Shown here one piece after another: positions 40,899 to 50,143 of a stretch of DNA of 64,000 nucleotides (position 1 is its first letter; each line of letters starts with the position of its first letter). The position numbers and the translations under genes are program-made. Location of the stretch: NCBI RefSeq assembly GCF_004369205.1, contig NZ_QFGA01000004.1, positions 62,001 through 126,000 of the forward strand. The letters are read 5' to 3'. Below the pieces are notes generated by a model, which was given only the letters and a program-made list of their open reading frames with translations, was not told where the DNA came from and searched no databases. The DNA comes from Pelotomaculum schinkii (GTDB lineage: Bacteria > Bacillota > Desulfotomaculia > Desulfotomaculales > Pelotomaculaceae).

Positions 40899-41675
40899 AT
40901 GCTGAGAGTATTTCTCAGGGACTGTCCCCCAAAAAAGAAGTATATACTTGCCATGCTGATTGTCCTTATAGTTATTGCCCTGGCGCTGGCTCCGACGGGC
41001 CTGAAGATGTTGGCGTCATACCGGGAAGAGCGTTCCCTGATGGATATGATGAGACTTAGCGGAGCCGAATTGCAGTCTGTTAACGTAACCGGTTGGGCAA
41101 GAGTTGATGCTCCGGAGGAAATGGCCTTGGAAGTTTTGGTCAATCATACCGCTGGGTTGTTAACACTTGAGGAAGGACGGCCCATGGAAACGTGGGAGAA
41201 CGCATACGCCAGGGGTGTCAAAGTCCAGGGAACCATGCCCGGAGGCGCCACTGGAGCAGTTCTTGGCCAGACCATGGAACTCTTGCAAGGCCAAAAAGTT
41301 ACTCACTTAATGATCAGCCTTGGAACGGAGGCCGGTAAAGCCGGCTACTATAAGGAAAAAATCCGGCAGGCTTTAATAACGCAGAGCGCTGACGAGTACG
41401 TGGCCCTGACTTACACCGGGAAAATCAACTGGGCGTTAAACCAGGAGGAATTGTTGACCAGGGCTGAGGAAGTCATGGCCGGGGCCGGCGCCACCATTCA
41501 GGAAAAGACGGTCAAAGATAACCTGGTCAGCCTTACCGGACACAGCGATAACCTGCCTGACGGTTTGAGCTACGACGGCAAAGAGGTCAATCTTAACGTG
41601 GCCTTTCGCAGCAATATCCAGGAACAGGCCACCTATGTATACGTGGCTTCACCGGTAATTTATACGGAATATTAA
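40899..41675 (+). CDS. ywmB: YwmB-family protein
   Basis: About 258 residues. One N-terminal membrane segment ([20 protein letters not shown]), the rest extracytoplasmic with an alternating alpha/beta pattern; it matches the size and position of Bacillus YwmB, upstream of murA and spoIID (a TATA-binding-protein-like fold of unknown role). ATG 40899 follows GGAGGT at a good distance; the frame is open upstream to 40872. The call relies on synteny as much as on sequence. Confidence 0.75.
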   Translation: MLRVFLRDCPPKKKYILAMLIVLIVIALALAPTGLKMLASYREERSLMDMMRLSGAELQSVNVTGWARVDAPEEMALEVLVNHTAGLLTLEEGRPMETWENAYARGVKVQGTMPGGATGAVLGQTMELLQGQKVTHLMISLGTEAGKAGYYKEKIRQALITQSADEYVALTYTGKINWALNQEELLTRAEEVMAGAGATIQEKTVKDNLVSLTGHSDNLPDGLSYDGKEVNLNVAFRSNIQEQATYVYVASPVIYTEY

Positions 41676-41688
41676 GGCGGAGAGTATT

Positions 41689-42948
41689 TTGGAAAAACTG
41701 ATCGTACGCGGCGGGGCCAGCCTTAGAGGAACCGTGAAGGTAAGCGGCGCCAAAAACGCAGTCCTGCCCATTATTGCAGCGTCTCTGTTGTCGGAGTGCG
41801 CCTGTACGCTGCAAGATATCCCCAATCTCGCAGATGTAGCCAGCATCTGCAGGGTTATTGAAAAATTGGGCGCCCGAGTATGCCGTGGTGATAAGGAAAT
41901 AAACATTTCTGTCCCGGACCTGAAACAAGTTGAAGCCCCGTATGAGTACGTGCGCCTGATGCGCGCGTCTTTTCTGGTGATGGGGCCGCTTTTGGCCCGG
42001 GCCGGCAGGGCGGTAATGCCCTTGCCGGGTGGCTGCGCCATCGGTACCAGGCCAATCGACCTGCACTTGAAGGGTTTTAAAGCGCTGGGAGCTAAAATAA
42101 TATATGGCCATGGCTGTATCGAAGCGGTAGCGGAAAGGCTCAAGGGAAGCCAGATATATCTTGATTTTCCAAGTGTCGGCGCCACAGAAAACCTGATCAT
42201 GGCCGCCAGCCTGGCCAGAGGCGCCACAGTGATAGAAAATGCCGCGGAAGAACCTGAGATTGTAGACCTGGTTAATTTTTTAAACGCTATGGGCGCCCGC
42301 ATCAAAGGGGCGGGCACCAAAATAATCAGGGTGGAAGGGGTACCCAGGCTCAGCGGAACCGTACATACCGTAATCCCGGACCGGATCGAGGCCGGCACTT
42401 TTCTGACGGCGGTGGCCATAACCGGAGGAGATGTGCTGGTTGACAACGTCATCTGCGACCACCTCAAACCTGTTACCGCCAAGTTAAGGGAGGCGGGGGT
42501 AAGGGTGGAAGAGAATGAAAACTCCATCAGGGTTTCGAGCGACAGCGAACTGCAGCCCGTTGACATCAAGACCATGCCCTATCCGGGCTTTCCCACCGAT
42601 ATGCAGGCCCAGTTGATGGCTGTTCTTTGCCTGGCCAGGGGAACCAGTATGATCACCGAAACTGTCTTTGAGAACCGGTTTATGCACGCCAATGAACTCA
42701 AGAGAATGGGGGCCAGGATAAAAATAGAAGGCCGCACCGCGGTTGTGCAGGGGGTGCCCCGGCTGACCGGCGCCCCCGTTAAAGCCACCGACCTGCGGGC
42801 AGGAGCGGCGCTGGTGTTGGCGGGTCTGGCCGCGGAAGGCCGCACGGAAATCGGCAATATATTCCATATCGACCGTGGCTATGACCGCCTGGAGGAAAAG
42901 CTGAGGGGCTTGGGCGCTGATATCCAGAGGTCGGCAGTGGTTTCCTGA
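41689..42948 (+). CDS. murA: UDP-N-acetylglucosamine 1-carboxyvinyltransferase MurA
   Basis: 419 residues. First committed step of peptidoglycan synthesis: transfers enolpyruvate from PEP to UDP-GlcNAc. The active-site cysteine, the fosfomycin target, is C116 in [16 protein letters not shown], so the enzyme is the sensitive type. [12 protein letters not shown] is the conserved start. TTG start at 41689 behind AAGGCGGAGAG. It lies between ywmB and spoIID, as murAA does in Bacillus. Confidence 0.96.
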   Translation: MEKLIVRGGASLRGTVKVSGAKNAVLPIIAASLLSECACTLQDIPNLADVASICRVIEKLGARVCRGDKEINISVPDLKQVEAPYEYVRLMRASFLVMGPLLARAGRAVMPLPGGCAIGTRPIDLHLKGFKALGAKIIYGHGCIEAVAERLKGSQIYLDFPSVGATENLIMAASLARGATVIENAAEEPEIVDLVNFLNAMGARIKGAGTKIIRVEGVPRLSGTVHTVIPDRIEAGTFLTAVAITGGDVLVDNVICDHLKPVTAKLREAGVRVEENENSIRVSSDSELQPVDIKTMPYPGFPTDMQAQLMAVLCLARGTSMITETVFENRFMHANELKRMGARIKIEGRTAVVQGVPRLTGAPVKATDLRAGAALVLAGLAAEGRTEIGNIFHIDRGYDRLEEKLRGLGADIQRSAVVS

Positions 42949-43012
42949 ACCGTTCCCAAGGTAGCCGCCCATACCAGCCGGCGGCGCCACATAATCGTGA
43001 AAGCACCAAACG

Positions 43013-43192
43013 ATGCAGGTGCAATCAATCGCACACGGCGCGCCGGCGCCGGACTTGGGTAACTAACGTAATTTCTGTACGAAGGATTCACACCTGCATT
43101 TTTAAGGATTCGCTCTGTGGGCTTAAGTAGCTGTATAGTTATTTTCTAAGGAAGCAAAAGAAAGGAAGCAAAAGAACCGTCCCCCTGCTTCC
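43013..43192. repeat. Composite: palindromic element with tail plus 29-bp REP-like hairpin
   Basis: Core 43013-43099 runs from ATGCAGGTGCAATCAATCG to CACACCTGCAT. The tail 43100-43149 carries GGATTCGCTCTGTGGGCT. A partial (43150-43163) and a complete (43164-43192; GGAAGCA..TGCTTCC ends, AAAGAACCGTCCCCC centre) REP-like unit follow. These fill most of the 340-bp murA-spoIID gap; a TGGTATAAT extended -10 for spoIID lies at 43224-43232. Confidence 0.85.
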
Positions 43193-43290
43193 TAATGATT
43201 TTGTCAGTTGATTAACCAATTTATGGTATAATATGCCAGTCCTTAAAATATACATTTATTACTAATGAGTTAGGTAACGGGGTGTCCCCT

Positions 43291-44250
43291 ATGCGCCGGT
43301 TGACAATAGGTTCCCTGCTGCTGGCAGCTGCCCTGCTGTTTATTCTTCCCCATTTCATGAACAGGCAGTCGCCTGCCAAGTTCGGTTACGCAACAAGTAC
43401 GGTAAGGTTGTACCTGCACCAGGAAAATAAGATCAAGAAGATACAGTTGGAAGAGTATCTGATTGGCGTGGTGGCTGCGGAGATGCCGGCTGAGTTCCCG
43501 CTCGAAGCCTTAAAGGCCCAGGCCGTTGCAGCCAGGACCTACGCCGTTAAACGCATGGGTACCGGGGGTGTGGCCAATCCCCTGCACCCGGGCGCTGATC
43601 TCTGCGATGATCACCGTCACGGTCAGGCCTGGCTGTCCAGGGAGGAGCTGAAAGAGCGCTGGGGTACCTTGTATTACTACAAATATTTCTACAAAGTGAA
43701 AACAGCGGTGGATGAAACCAGGGGGGAGGTCCTGACTTATCAGGAGCAGTTAATCGACCCGGCTTATCATGCTGCCTGCGGGGGTAAAACTGAGAACTCG
43801 GAAGATGTCTGGAAGTTCCAGGTCCCCTACCTGCGCAGTGTCCCCTGTCCTTACGAAGACGACCCGCAATCGGTGCAAGCAGTATCCATCAGTTTGGAAC
43901 AGGTAGACCAGGCGCTGGGTACAACACTGGCAGCCGTACCGGCTTCAGGTAACAAAGCCGCGGGTGAGATGAAGGTGATCGAAAGGACGTCTTCCGGCAG
44001 GCCGAAAACCCTGGTTGTCGACGGCCAGCAGTTTCCGGCCGTATCGGTCAGGGATCTCTTGGGCTTGCGCTCAACCAATTTCACCTGGAAGCTGCAGGAC
44101 GGTTCTATAACCTTTACCACCACCGGCTATGGCCATGGAGTAGGTATGTGCCAGTACGGAGCCAAGGGGATGGCCGAGCACGGCTACACTTACCGGACCA
44201 TCCTGGGGCATTACTACAGCGGGGTGGAAATAACCGGCCTTGAAAACTAG
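43291..44250 (+). CDS. spoIID: Stage II sporulation protein D
   Basis: 319 residues. Lytic transglycosylase that acts with SpoIIP and SpoIIM in engulfment. One N-terminal membrane anchor (LTIGSLLLAAALLFILP), then the SpoIID domain: LEEYLIGVVAAEMPAEFPLEALKAQAVAARTYA with the catalytic Glu, YHAACGG, and GYGHGVGMCQYGAKGMAEHG. ATG 43291 is seven bases after GGGGTG; GTG 43282 lies inside that RBS. Expected to be sigma-E dependent. Confidence 0.96.
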   Translation: MRRLTIGSLLLAAALLFILPHFMNRQSPAKFGYATSTVRLYLHQENKIKKIQLEEYLIGVVAAEMPAEFPLEALKAQAVAARTYAVKRMGTGGVANPLHPGADLCDDHRHGQAWLSREELKERWGTLYYYKYFYKVKTAVDETRGEVLTYQEQLIDPAYHAACGGKTENSEDVWKFQVPYLRSVPCPYEDDPQSVQAVSISLEQVDQALGTTLAAVPASGNKAAGEMKVIERTSSGRPKTLVVDGQQFPAVSVRDLLGLRSTNFTWKLQDGSITFTTTGYGHGVGMCQYGAKGMAEHGYTYRTILGHYYSGVEITGLEN

Positions 44251-44302
44251 GCGCCGCCGCTAACCGGTGCCCTCATGAAAACAACATGCTGCGCTGCCTT
44301 TT

Positions 44303-44352
44303 GCATGCGGTGCAAATTTACCGCACAAATGCTGCATTGGGCGGCAAAATCC
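44303..44352. repeat. Partial copy of the dispersed palindromic element
   Basis: Hairpin GCGGTGCAAATTTACCGC (44307-44324) followed by CACAAATGCTGCATTGGGC, the inner block shared with the copies at 18.1 and 25.5 kb. It lies at the left border of the accessory block. Confidence 0.6.
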
Positions 44353-44360
44353 TAATCCTA

Positions 44361-44389
44361 TTGCTTTTCACTTGTTTTCGTGCTACACT
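44361..44389 (+). promoter_or_regulatory. Candidate promoter of the vapBC pair
   Basis: TTGCTT (44361-44366), 17-bp spacer, TACACT (44384-44389), 23 bases before the antitoxin GTG. Antitoxin autoregulation at this site would be normal for the family. Confidence 0.5.
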
Positions 44390-44411
44390 TATTTGCGTGG
44401 AGGTGTTTTGA

Positions 44412-44654
44412 GTGGAGTATCAAAATATAACGCTATCTTTGCCCAAGGATGTCTTGCTAAAAGTAAAACATATTGCCGTAGAAAAGCAGATCTCGGTATC
44501 CGGTCTTTTGGCCAGGACATTAGAAGATATGGTCAGGAAAGAAGATTCTTATAAAAAAGCGCGTCAACGCCACATGGCTATTTTAAGTAATGTTCCCAAC
44601 CTGGGGACAAATGGCAGTATAAGCTGGTCAAGAGGAGATATTCATGAGCGATAA
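44412..44654 (+). CDS. VapB-like antitoxin (ribbon-helix-helix)
   Basis: 80 residues. The N-terminus EYQNITLSLPKDVLLKVKHIAVEKQISVSGLLARTLEDMV has the strand-helix-helix pattern of RHH (CopG/Arc) repressors; the C-terminal tail (about 50-80) is the likely toxin-wrapping segment. GTG start at 44412 behind GGAGGTG. It overlaps the PIN-domain gene by 11 bases. Together they form a toxin-antitoxin pair; the antitoxin should also repress its own promoter. Confidence 0.85.
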   Translation: MEYQNITLSLPKDVLLKVKHIAVEKQISVSGLLARTLEDMVRKEDSYKKARQRHMAILSNVPNLGTNGSISWSRGDIHER

Positions 44655-45072
44655 TCCGGTTTGGCAGTTCGTAGATACAAATATTCTGGTTTATGCTCAT
44701 GATAGCGCCGCAGGATATAAGCACAACCAGGCCAAAACACTTATCGGTGAGCTTTGGAATTCCGGCTATGGTTGCCTTAGCATTCAGGTACTACAGGAGT
44801 TTTATGTGACAGTAGCGCATAAAGTACCCAATCCGCTACAGCCGGAGATAACCGCCAGGATCATTTCGGATTTATCGCAATGGCGGCTGCACGTACCGGA
44901 TGTGGATGATATCCTGGAAGCCATTGATATTCAACAACGAAACAGGTTGTCCTTTTGGGATGCTATGATCATATGCAGCGCCAAAAAATTGGGCTGTACC
45001 GTGCTTTTGACCGAAGATCTCAACAATGGCCAATTTTATGAAGGCGTTAAGGCGCAAAATCCATTTATTTAA
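44644..45072 (+). CDS. VapC-like PIN-domain toxin
   Basis: 142 residues. PIN-fold ribonuclease: VDTNILVYAHD (first Asp at residue 11), QVLQEFYVT (Glu), FWDAMIICSA (Asp) and LTEDLNNG (last acidic residue) give the metal site. Such toxins cut tRNA or rRNA and stop growth when the antitoxin is lost. RBS AGAGGAGA lies in the end of the antitoxin gene. Both genes look intact. Confidence 0.9.
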   Translation: MSDNPVWQFVDTNILVYAHDSAAGYKHNQAKTLIGELWNSGYGCLSIQVLQEFYVTVAHKVPNPLQPEITARIISDLSQWRLHVPDVDDILEAIDIQQRNRLSFWDAMIICSAKKLGCTVLLTEDLNNGQFYEGVKAQNPFI

Positions 45073-45099
45073 TCCATTTCGATAATGACCTTATTTCCT

Positions 45100-46296
45100 C
45101 TAGCTTCTCCGGGGAGTATAAGCGCCGTTGTTGACCACCGGGCCGCCGCCATCCGGTGGTTTTATGCGTTTTTTAAAGGTTGCGGCCAGCAGCGCGCAAA
45201 GTATCGCCATAGCGGAGAGCGCCAGGGCGTGGACCTGGATGGCCTCTAAACCCAGATTTTTCACGGTTACCAGTCGCATGGCTTCCGCCATCCAGCTGTA
45301 AGGCAGAATTGCGGTCAGTCCGTTCACCAGAGACGGGATTTGGGTCTTGGGCCAGACGTAGCCGGAGATGATGAAAAAGGGAACGGAAAGGAGCATGATG
45401 TACCTGGTCACCTGCAATGAGTTAGCAGCCCGGACGGACAGGTAAAATCCTGCTGAGATAATGAGCGCAGCAAAGATTAAACCCATAGCCCCCACCAGCG
45501 GCATAGAGCCCTCGACTTTTACGTGCAGCAGGCGGTAGATAAACCATATCAACAGGCCAAAGTTCAACATGCTGCTTAAAAAGTATGGGAGCGACTTGCC
45601 CAAAAAGATTTTCCAGGGAGGAACCGGGGCGGCCAGATACTGTACCCAGGTATTGCGCTCCTTTTCCCTGGTAACGGTAAGGCTGACGCATAAAAGACAG
45701 ATCTGGTGAATGATTAACACCACCAGCCCGATTAACATATAGGTGGTATAGCTGTAGGTGGGGTTGTACCAAACCTCGATATTGCAGGATACGGTGTTTA
45801 GAATATTGTTGATTTCCCGCGCGGGAAGTCCCAGCCCGGCCAGGAAGGCTGCGGTGTGGGCGGCGCTGAAACTGTTCACCACTTCCATCGTGTACTTGCG
45901 GATATTAAAGCCCCAGATCAGGTTGGAGGCGTCATATACTGTGAGGATCGCTGTTTGCCTGTGCTGGGCTACATCTGCCGCAAAATCCTCAGGGATCACC
46001 ACGCCGGCCCGTACGGTCCCGGTTTTCATCCCTTCTTCCAACCGGGCATAGCTGTCTACCTCATGGATCACCTTAAACCGTGGGCTGTTGGCAAAGGCGT
46101 CGGCTACCTCGCGGCTTAAGGGGGATTGGTCCAGGTCCACAATGCCCAAAGGAATATCGGTTAGAACGGCCGAAGCGTAAACGATCCCGAACAGGACGGC
46201 GTACAGCAGAGGTACGGCGAATACCATCAAGGCGAGGATTTTGTCTTTGAAGACCTGTCTCATTTCAAATATAGCGATGTTTAATATCTGCCTCAA
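45100..46296 (-). CDS. ABC-2 type permease
   Basis: 398 residues. Topology of the YhgE/YbhR-like ABC2_membrane_3 family: one N-terminal helix (about 20-42), a large extracytoplasmic domain (about 45-180; PLGIVDLDQSPLSREVADAF), then five helices to the end. TTG start at 46296, about eight bases after AGGGGG on the minus strand. It follows a homologous permease by 13 bases in the exporter operon hlyD-ATPase-permease-permease. Substrate unknown; the family exports drugs or lipids. Confidence 0.88.
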   Translation of the reverse strand: MRQILNIAIFEMRQVFKDKILALMVFAVPLLYAVLFGIVYASAVLTDIPLGIVDLDQSPLSREVADAFANSPRFKVIHEVDSYARLEEGMKTGTVRAGVVIPEDFAADVAQHRQTAILTVYDASNLIWGFNIRKYTMEVVNSFSAAHTAAFLAGLGLPAREINNILNTVSCNIEVWYNPTYSYTTYMLIGLVVLIIHQICLLCVSLTVTREKERNTWVQYLAAPVPPWKIFLGKSLPYFLSSMLNFGLLIWFIYRLLHVKVEGSMPLVGAMGLIFAALIISAGFYLSVRAANSLQVTRYIMLLSVPFFIISGYVWPKTQIPSLVNGLTAILPYSWMAEAMRLVTVKNLGLEAIQVHALALSAMAILCALLAATFKKRIKPPDGGGPVVNNGAYTPRRS

Positions 46297-46309
46297 ACCA
46301 AAAGGCCCC

Positions 46310-47449
46310 CTAGTTCCTGGAAGTTATTATGGCTGCTGTACCGTAGCATACCAGGGCGATCACGATCATTGCCAGAAAATAATGAGATATAAAGCCCCAG
46401 CCGGGATTTTTAAAGGTCAGGTAATTAAGTCCTTGAAAAAACCAGGTCTGCGGCAGGACCTTGACCAGCTGCTGGAGGTAGTGCGGCATGGCCTCAAGGG
46501 GCCAGGTATAGCCGCACAGGACAAATGACGGCAACGCAATAATCATGCCGAACCTGGAAGCGTTGACGGCGCTGTTGGAGAAACTCGACATCAGGGTCCC
46601 GATGCTGTGCAGCGAGACGGCAAAAACCAGGGTGAACAGGAAAAGCAGCCGGAAACTGCATTGCAGGGGAAGCTTAAAGATGTAAAAGGACAGGGCGTAA
46701 ATGGGGAGCGCCATGATCATAAAAGCTGCGATGTGCGCCACCGACTTGCCGGCGAACAACTGCAGTTTTGACACCCCCATCGCTTTTAGCTGAAGCCGGC
46801 TATTCATGCCGGTTTCACCGATTACGTTCATGCAAGCGGCCAGCATGCAGCATTGCTGCCAAAAATTGAGAGCCAGCGCCAGTACCAGAAAGTAGGCATA
46901 GTTTAAAGCGGGGTTGAACCATCCCTCTTCACGAAAGGTGATTGACTGGTAGGCCTCCTGGGCCTCGGTCAGTTGAATGCCGCGGGCCACCAGGGTTTTA
47001 ACGCCGATCTTGGCGCTGATGGCGCGGGTGACCAACAGTACGGCGTTGGTGGCGTTGGTGGCATAGGCGATATTGCTGCCGTCAATCATAATGGCGATAT
47101 TGCTCTGGCGGCCCAGGGAGGTGTTTCTGGCAAAATCTTCGGGGATAACGATGCCGACAGTTACGCTTCCCCCCTGGAGCAGCTTTTCAGCCTCGGCAAA
47201 ATTTTCCGGGAAAGCTACAACTTTTAAATACTCCGTGTTTCTGAATTGGTCGCTCAGTTCCCGGCTGGCCGTGGACCGGTCGAGGTCGACGACCGCTGTG
47301 GGAATCGCCTTGATCACCGGGGCGCTGTAGGTGGCGTAAAACAGGATTAGCCCCAGCAAGGGGCCGATTAACAGTATGTAACGAAGGCTGCGATCGCGCC
47401 ACATATAGAAAAACTCACGCCGCATGATGGCCAGGCACTTTTTAGGCAT
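46310..47449 (-). CDS. ABC-2 type permease
   Basis: 379 residues, same architecture as its downstream neighbour: N-terminal helix (ILLIGPLLGLILFYATYS), extracytoplasmic domain beginning PTAVVDLDRSTASRELSDQF, five C-terminal helices. The pair forms the transmembrane channel. I use ATG 47449, behind GGTGGA, instead of the upstream TTG 47470; this start overlaps the ATPase stop by eight bases. Confidence 0.88.
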   Translation of the reverse strand: MPKKCLAIMRREFFYMWRDRSLRYILLIGPLLGLILFYATYSAPVIKAIPTAVVDLDRSTASRELSDQFRNTEYLKVVAFPENFAEAEKLLQGGSVTVGIVIPEDFARNTSLGRQSNIAIMIDGSNIAYATNATNAVLLVTRAISAKIGVKTLVARGIQLTEAQEAYQSITFREEGWFNPALNYAYFLVLALALNFWQQCCMLAACMNVIGETGMNSRLQLKAMGVSKLQLFAGKSVAHIAAFMIMALPIYALSFYIFKLPLQCSFRLLFLFTLVFAVSLHSIGTLMSSFSNSAVNASRFGMIIALPSFVLCGYTWPLEAMPHYLQQLVKVLPQTWFFQGLNYLTFKNPGWGFISHYFLAMIVIALVCYGTAAIITSRN

Positions 47450-48149
47450 GGCTTCCACCCGGCTGCGCAAAATTGTCCAGTCGTTGGTTCTCCCAAACCC
47501 TGCGGGCTTCTTCCGGTTGGTAGAAAGACAACGCGCCGTCCTCCAGCCAGCCGATCCGGCTCATGGAAGCGCAGAGGCTGATATTGTTGAAGGCCCAGAT
47601 GCAAGTCCCTCCGCCTGCCAGAAAACCCGTCAGCTCATTGGCGATAACAGCGGTGGAAAAGGGATCAAGGCAGTTGCTTAAATCATCGGCAATTAATAAC
47701 GACGGGTTGTTGAGGAGGGCGCAGGCCAAAGCCAGGCGCTGGTAAGGGCCTGGTTTCAGGTCGTGCAAGGGCTCGCTTAAGAAATCCTGCAGCTCAAGGC
47801 GCCGGATGAGGTCAAGGGCACTCTCACGCCGGCAGCCTTTAAGGGTGGCGATGAAATCAAGGTTTTCCGCCGCGTTCAGGTCTTCAAACAGGCTGGGCTG
47901 CTGGGTTACCAGGCCCAAAGCTTTTTTGAAGCTTTCTCCACGGCGGATGTCCTGGCCGAGAATTTCCACACTTCCCGAACTGAACCGGTCAACGCCGGCC
48001 AAAATATGCAGCAGGGCTGTTTTCCCGGCTCCCCTGGGGCCAAAAAGGCCAAACAGCTCCCCTCTGTAAACTTCCAGGTTAAGGCCGTTAAGCAGGATTT
48101 TTTTTCTGCTTTTCTGGACCAGGTCTTTTACTTTTACTATTGGTTCCAC
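47442..48149 (-). CDS. ABC transporter ATP-binding protein with degenerate catalytic motifs
   Basis: 235 residues. The Walker A loop is normal (GPRGAGKTA) and the Q-loop is present (LVTQQPSLFEDL). The signature that should read LSGGQ-QR is LKPGPYQRLALA, Walker B is SLLIADDLSNCLDP (Asp where the catalytic Glu is expected), and the switch His after it is Asn (WAFNNIS). In YbhF-type systems two nucleotide-binding domains act together; only this one is encoded here. GTG start at 48149, two bases after the hlyD stop. Confidence 0.88.
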   Translation of the reverse strand: MEPIVKVKDLVQKSRKKILLNGLNLEVYRGELFGLFGPRGAGKTALLHILAGVDRFSSGSVEILGQDIRRGESFKKALGLVTQQPSLFEDLNAAENLDFIATLKGCRRESALDLIRRLELQDFLSEPLHDLKPGPYQRLALACALLNNPSLLIADDLSNCLDPFSTAVIANELTGFLAGGGTCIWAFNNISLCASMSRIGWLEDGALSFYQPEEARRVWENQRLDNFAQPGGSHA

Positions 48150-48150
48150 G

Positions 48151-49221
48151 CTATTCGCCCTCCTCGACCAGCCTCACCCGGGCGGTCATGCCGGTCTTTA
48201 AGACCAGGTCCGGGTTGGGGACGTCCACCTTTACTTCAAAGCTGCGGACATCGTGCTCGTACTGGTCGTTGACCGCCCTGTGCACGGCAAAATCCCCGGC
48301 GTTGTTAATCCAGACCACCTTCCCCGGTATCACCTGGCCGGGCAATGAATCCACCGTCACTTCCGCAGCCTGGCCTAGTTGGACACGCCCTATTTTGTTC
48401 TCGGTGATGAAGATTTTAATGTATGTATGCTCAACATCGGTGATTTCCAGGACCGGAGTCCCGGCATTGACCATCTCGCCCTGTTCAAGCAGCTTTTGGG
48501 TAATATAGCCTGATATAGGCGCCTTTAAAAGGGTGTTGTCCAGATAAGCCTGGGCCTCCTCAACAGCTCCCCCGGCCTGGTTGCTCTGGGCTACGCTGGC
48601 TTCATACTGGGACTGGGCGGCTTCTACCTTCAAACGCGCGGACAGCGCCTGATCGAGGCCGCTTTGTGCCTCGCGCAGCTTGTTTTGGGCCAGGTCAAAG
48701 TTGTTTTTGGCGTCATCAAAACTTTTATTGGATATAGCGCCGCTGTCGTGCAATGCCTGCGCCCGTTCAAGCTGCTGCCCGGCGTCGGTCACGCCCACTT
48801 CCGCCTGCGCGACCTTGGCCCTGGCCTGCTCTATGGCGGTCTCCACCTGCTGGCTGGTCAGAGGCACGGAACTGCCGGCCTGTCTGGCCTGCGCGCTGGC
48901 AGCCTCAAAAGCTCCTTTGGCCTGGATCAGTTTGGCCGTTAATTCGCGGCTGTCGAGGGAGGCCAGTTCCTGCCCCTGTTCGACCCTGCCGCCCTCGTCA
49001 ACCAGGAGGGCGGCTATTTTGCCGGGGACTTTGAAAGAAGCCATGACCTTCTTTGCTTCAACGGTCCCGGTGGCTGTCAGGCTGTCATGGTCGCTGTTGA
49101 CAGCGGCTTGATGTTTGGCCTGGAAAATGAAGAGAAATATTGTTGCTGTGATGATAAACAAAAATATAACGGAGACGGCGGCTTTCTCCCGTGTGATTTT
49201 GGCAAAGGCGTCCGGTAACAT
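48151..49221 (-). CDS. HlyD-family membrane fusion protein
   Basis: About 356 residues. One N-terminal membrane helix (AAVSVIFLFIITATIFLFIF), split biotinyl-lipoyl-like domain (VMASFKVPGKIAALLVDEG and ISGYITQKLLEQGEMVNAG) on either side of a long coiled coil rich in Ala and Gln (about 95-215), then a beta-barrel (VDSLPGQVIPGKV). It links the ABC exporter to the outside of the membrane. I place the start at ATG 49221, six bases after GGAGGAG. First gene of the exporter operon, downstream of tetR. Confidence 0.9.
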   Translation of the reverse strand: MLPDAFAKITREKAAVSVIFLFIITATIFLFIFQAKHQAAVNSDHDSLTATGTVEAKKVMASFKVPGKIAALLVDEGGRVEQGQELASLDSRELTAKLIQAKGAFEAASAQARQAGSSVPLTSQQVETAIEQARAKVAQAEVGVTDAGQQLERAQALHDSGAISNKSFDDAKNNFDLAQNKLREAQSGLDQALSARLKVEAAQSQYEASVAQSNQAGGAVEEAQAYLDNTLLKAPISGYITQKLLEQGEMVNAGTPVLEITDVEHTYIKIFITENKIGRVQLGQAAEVTVDSLPGQVIPGKVVWINNAGDFAVHRAVNDQYEHDVRSFEVKVDVPNPDLVLKTGMTARVRLVEEGE

Positions 49222-49263
49222 GCGAAACTCCTCCATCTTATATGTAGTAAGGAATTCGGGATG

Positions 49264-49379
49264 TCGTAAGGCATAGGGCGTAGGGCGCAGTTAGGGAGGT
49301 CTTTTAGCCATTAATTTTCCATATGTTAACACAACGTAAAAAGATGTTTTTACGCCTGACGCCTTATGCCTTACGCCCA
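49264..49379. repeat. Long intergenic hairpin with tandem-word arms
   Basis: GTCGTAAGGCATAGGGCGTA (49264-49283) pairs with TACGCCTGACGCCTTATGCC and the following TTACGCCCA (49351-49379); a CGTAAAAA/TTTTTACG hairpin (49335-49353) sits beside it. It lies between tetR and hlyD. Confidence 0.7.
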
Positions 49380-49382
49380 TTT

Positions 49383-49985
49383 TCAGCGGCAGATCCCGTT
49401 AAAAAAGATATCTTCGAGGGCAAGGCTGGCCGGTTCGAGCGGGATCCCTCGGGAGTAGCTGAGGTAGTGAAATGCAGTAATGGTAAGCATGCCGAAAAGG
49501 GCGGAGGTGATTATTTCCGGGTTTACGGGCCGAAAAACTTTCTTTGCAATCCCTTCCTCGAGTACGTTGCGGAACACCTGCAGGCACTTGGCCAGCATGT
49601 CGGCCAGAATTTCCCTGCTAAAGTCGGTGCTGCCCAATTCTTTTAGAAAAAGAAAGACCAGGTCTTTTTCTTTTTCGCAGAAAATGAAGTGACCGCGGAT
49701 TAGTTTTCTAATTTTATCCTGTGGGCTGGCAGGGCTTTGGGCAGCTTTGGCGAGCTGCTCGTGAAAAAGGTCGATTCCCTCCCGGATAATGGCCAGGTAT
49801 AGCTCCTCTTTGTTCTTAAAGTAATAATAAATAGTTCCCTTGGATACGCCGATGGCTGCGGCAATTTCCTCGACGGTGGTTTTATGGTAGCCCTTTTTGG
49901 TGAAAACCCCTGCCGCCGACTCAAATATATACTGTCTGCCTTCCTTTCCCCCTTTAAAAACCTCAGTAAATGGCAATTGACTCAT
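49383..49985 (-). CDS. TetR/AcrR-family transcriptional regulator
   Basis: 200 residues. N-terminal helix-turn-helix (TTVEEIAAAIGVSKGTIYYYFKNKEEL, about residues 36-60) and an all-helical ligand-binding C-terminal domain. It is upstream of, and in the same direction as, the hlyD-ABC operon, so it is the likely repressor of that exporter. ATG start at 49985 behind GGAGGG. A 6-4-6 palindrome lies about 20 bases upstream of its start. Confidence 0.92.
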   Translation of the reverse strand: MSQLPFTEVFKGGKEGRQYIFESAAGVFTKKGYHKTTVEEIAAAIGVSKGTIYYYFKNKEELYLAIIREGIDLFHEQLAKAAQSPASPQDKIRKLIRGHFIFCEKEKDLVFLFLKELGSTDFSREILADMLAKCLQVFRNVLEEGIAKKVFRPVNPEIITSALFGMLTITAFHYLSYSRGIPLEPASLALEDIFFNGICR

Positions 49986-50004
49986 ATAGCGTACCCTCCC
50001 GTAT

Positions 50005-50020
50005 CTGACTGACCAGTCAG
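50005..50020. promoter_or_regulatory. Likely TetR operator
   Basis: CTGACT-GACC-AGTCAG, a perfect 6-bp inverted repeat of the TGACTGACCAGTCA type used by many TetR/AcrR proteins, just upstream of tetR. On the minus strand it lies downstream of TTGACT-17-TATTTT (about 50030-50060), so binding would block the tetR-exporter promoter. Confidence 0.7.
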
Positions 50021-50143
50021 TTATATTTTAAAATATTCCAAATCTGCCATAAAGTCAAGATCAAAACTTTCAAAAGGGGTCAATTGAAGTAGGCTGATAC
50101 CCGAAGAATAACCATTCAGCACACAAAATGGTACCCAACAAAC

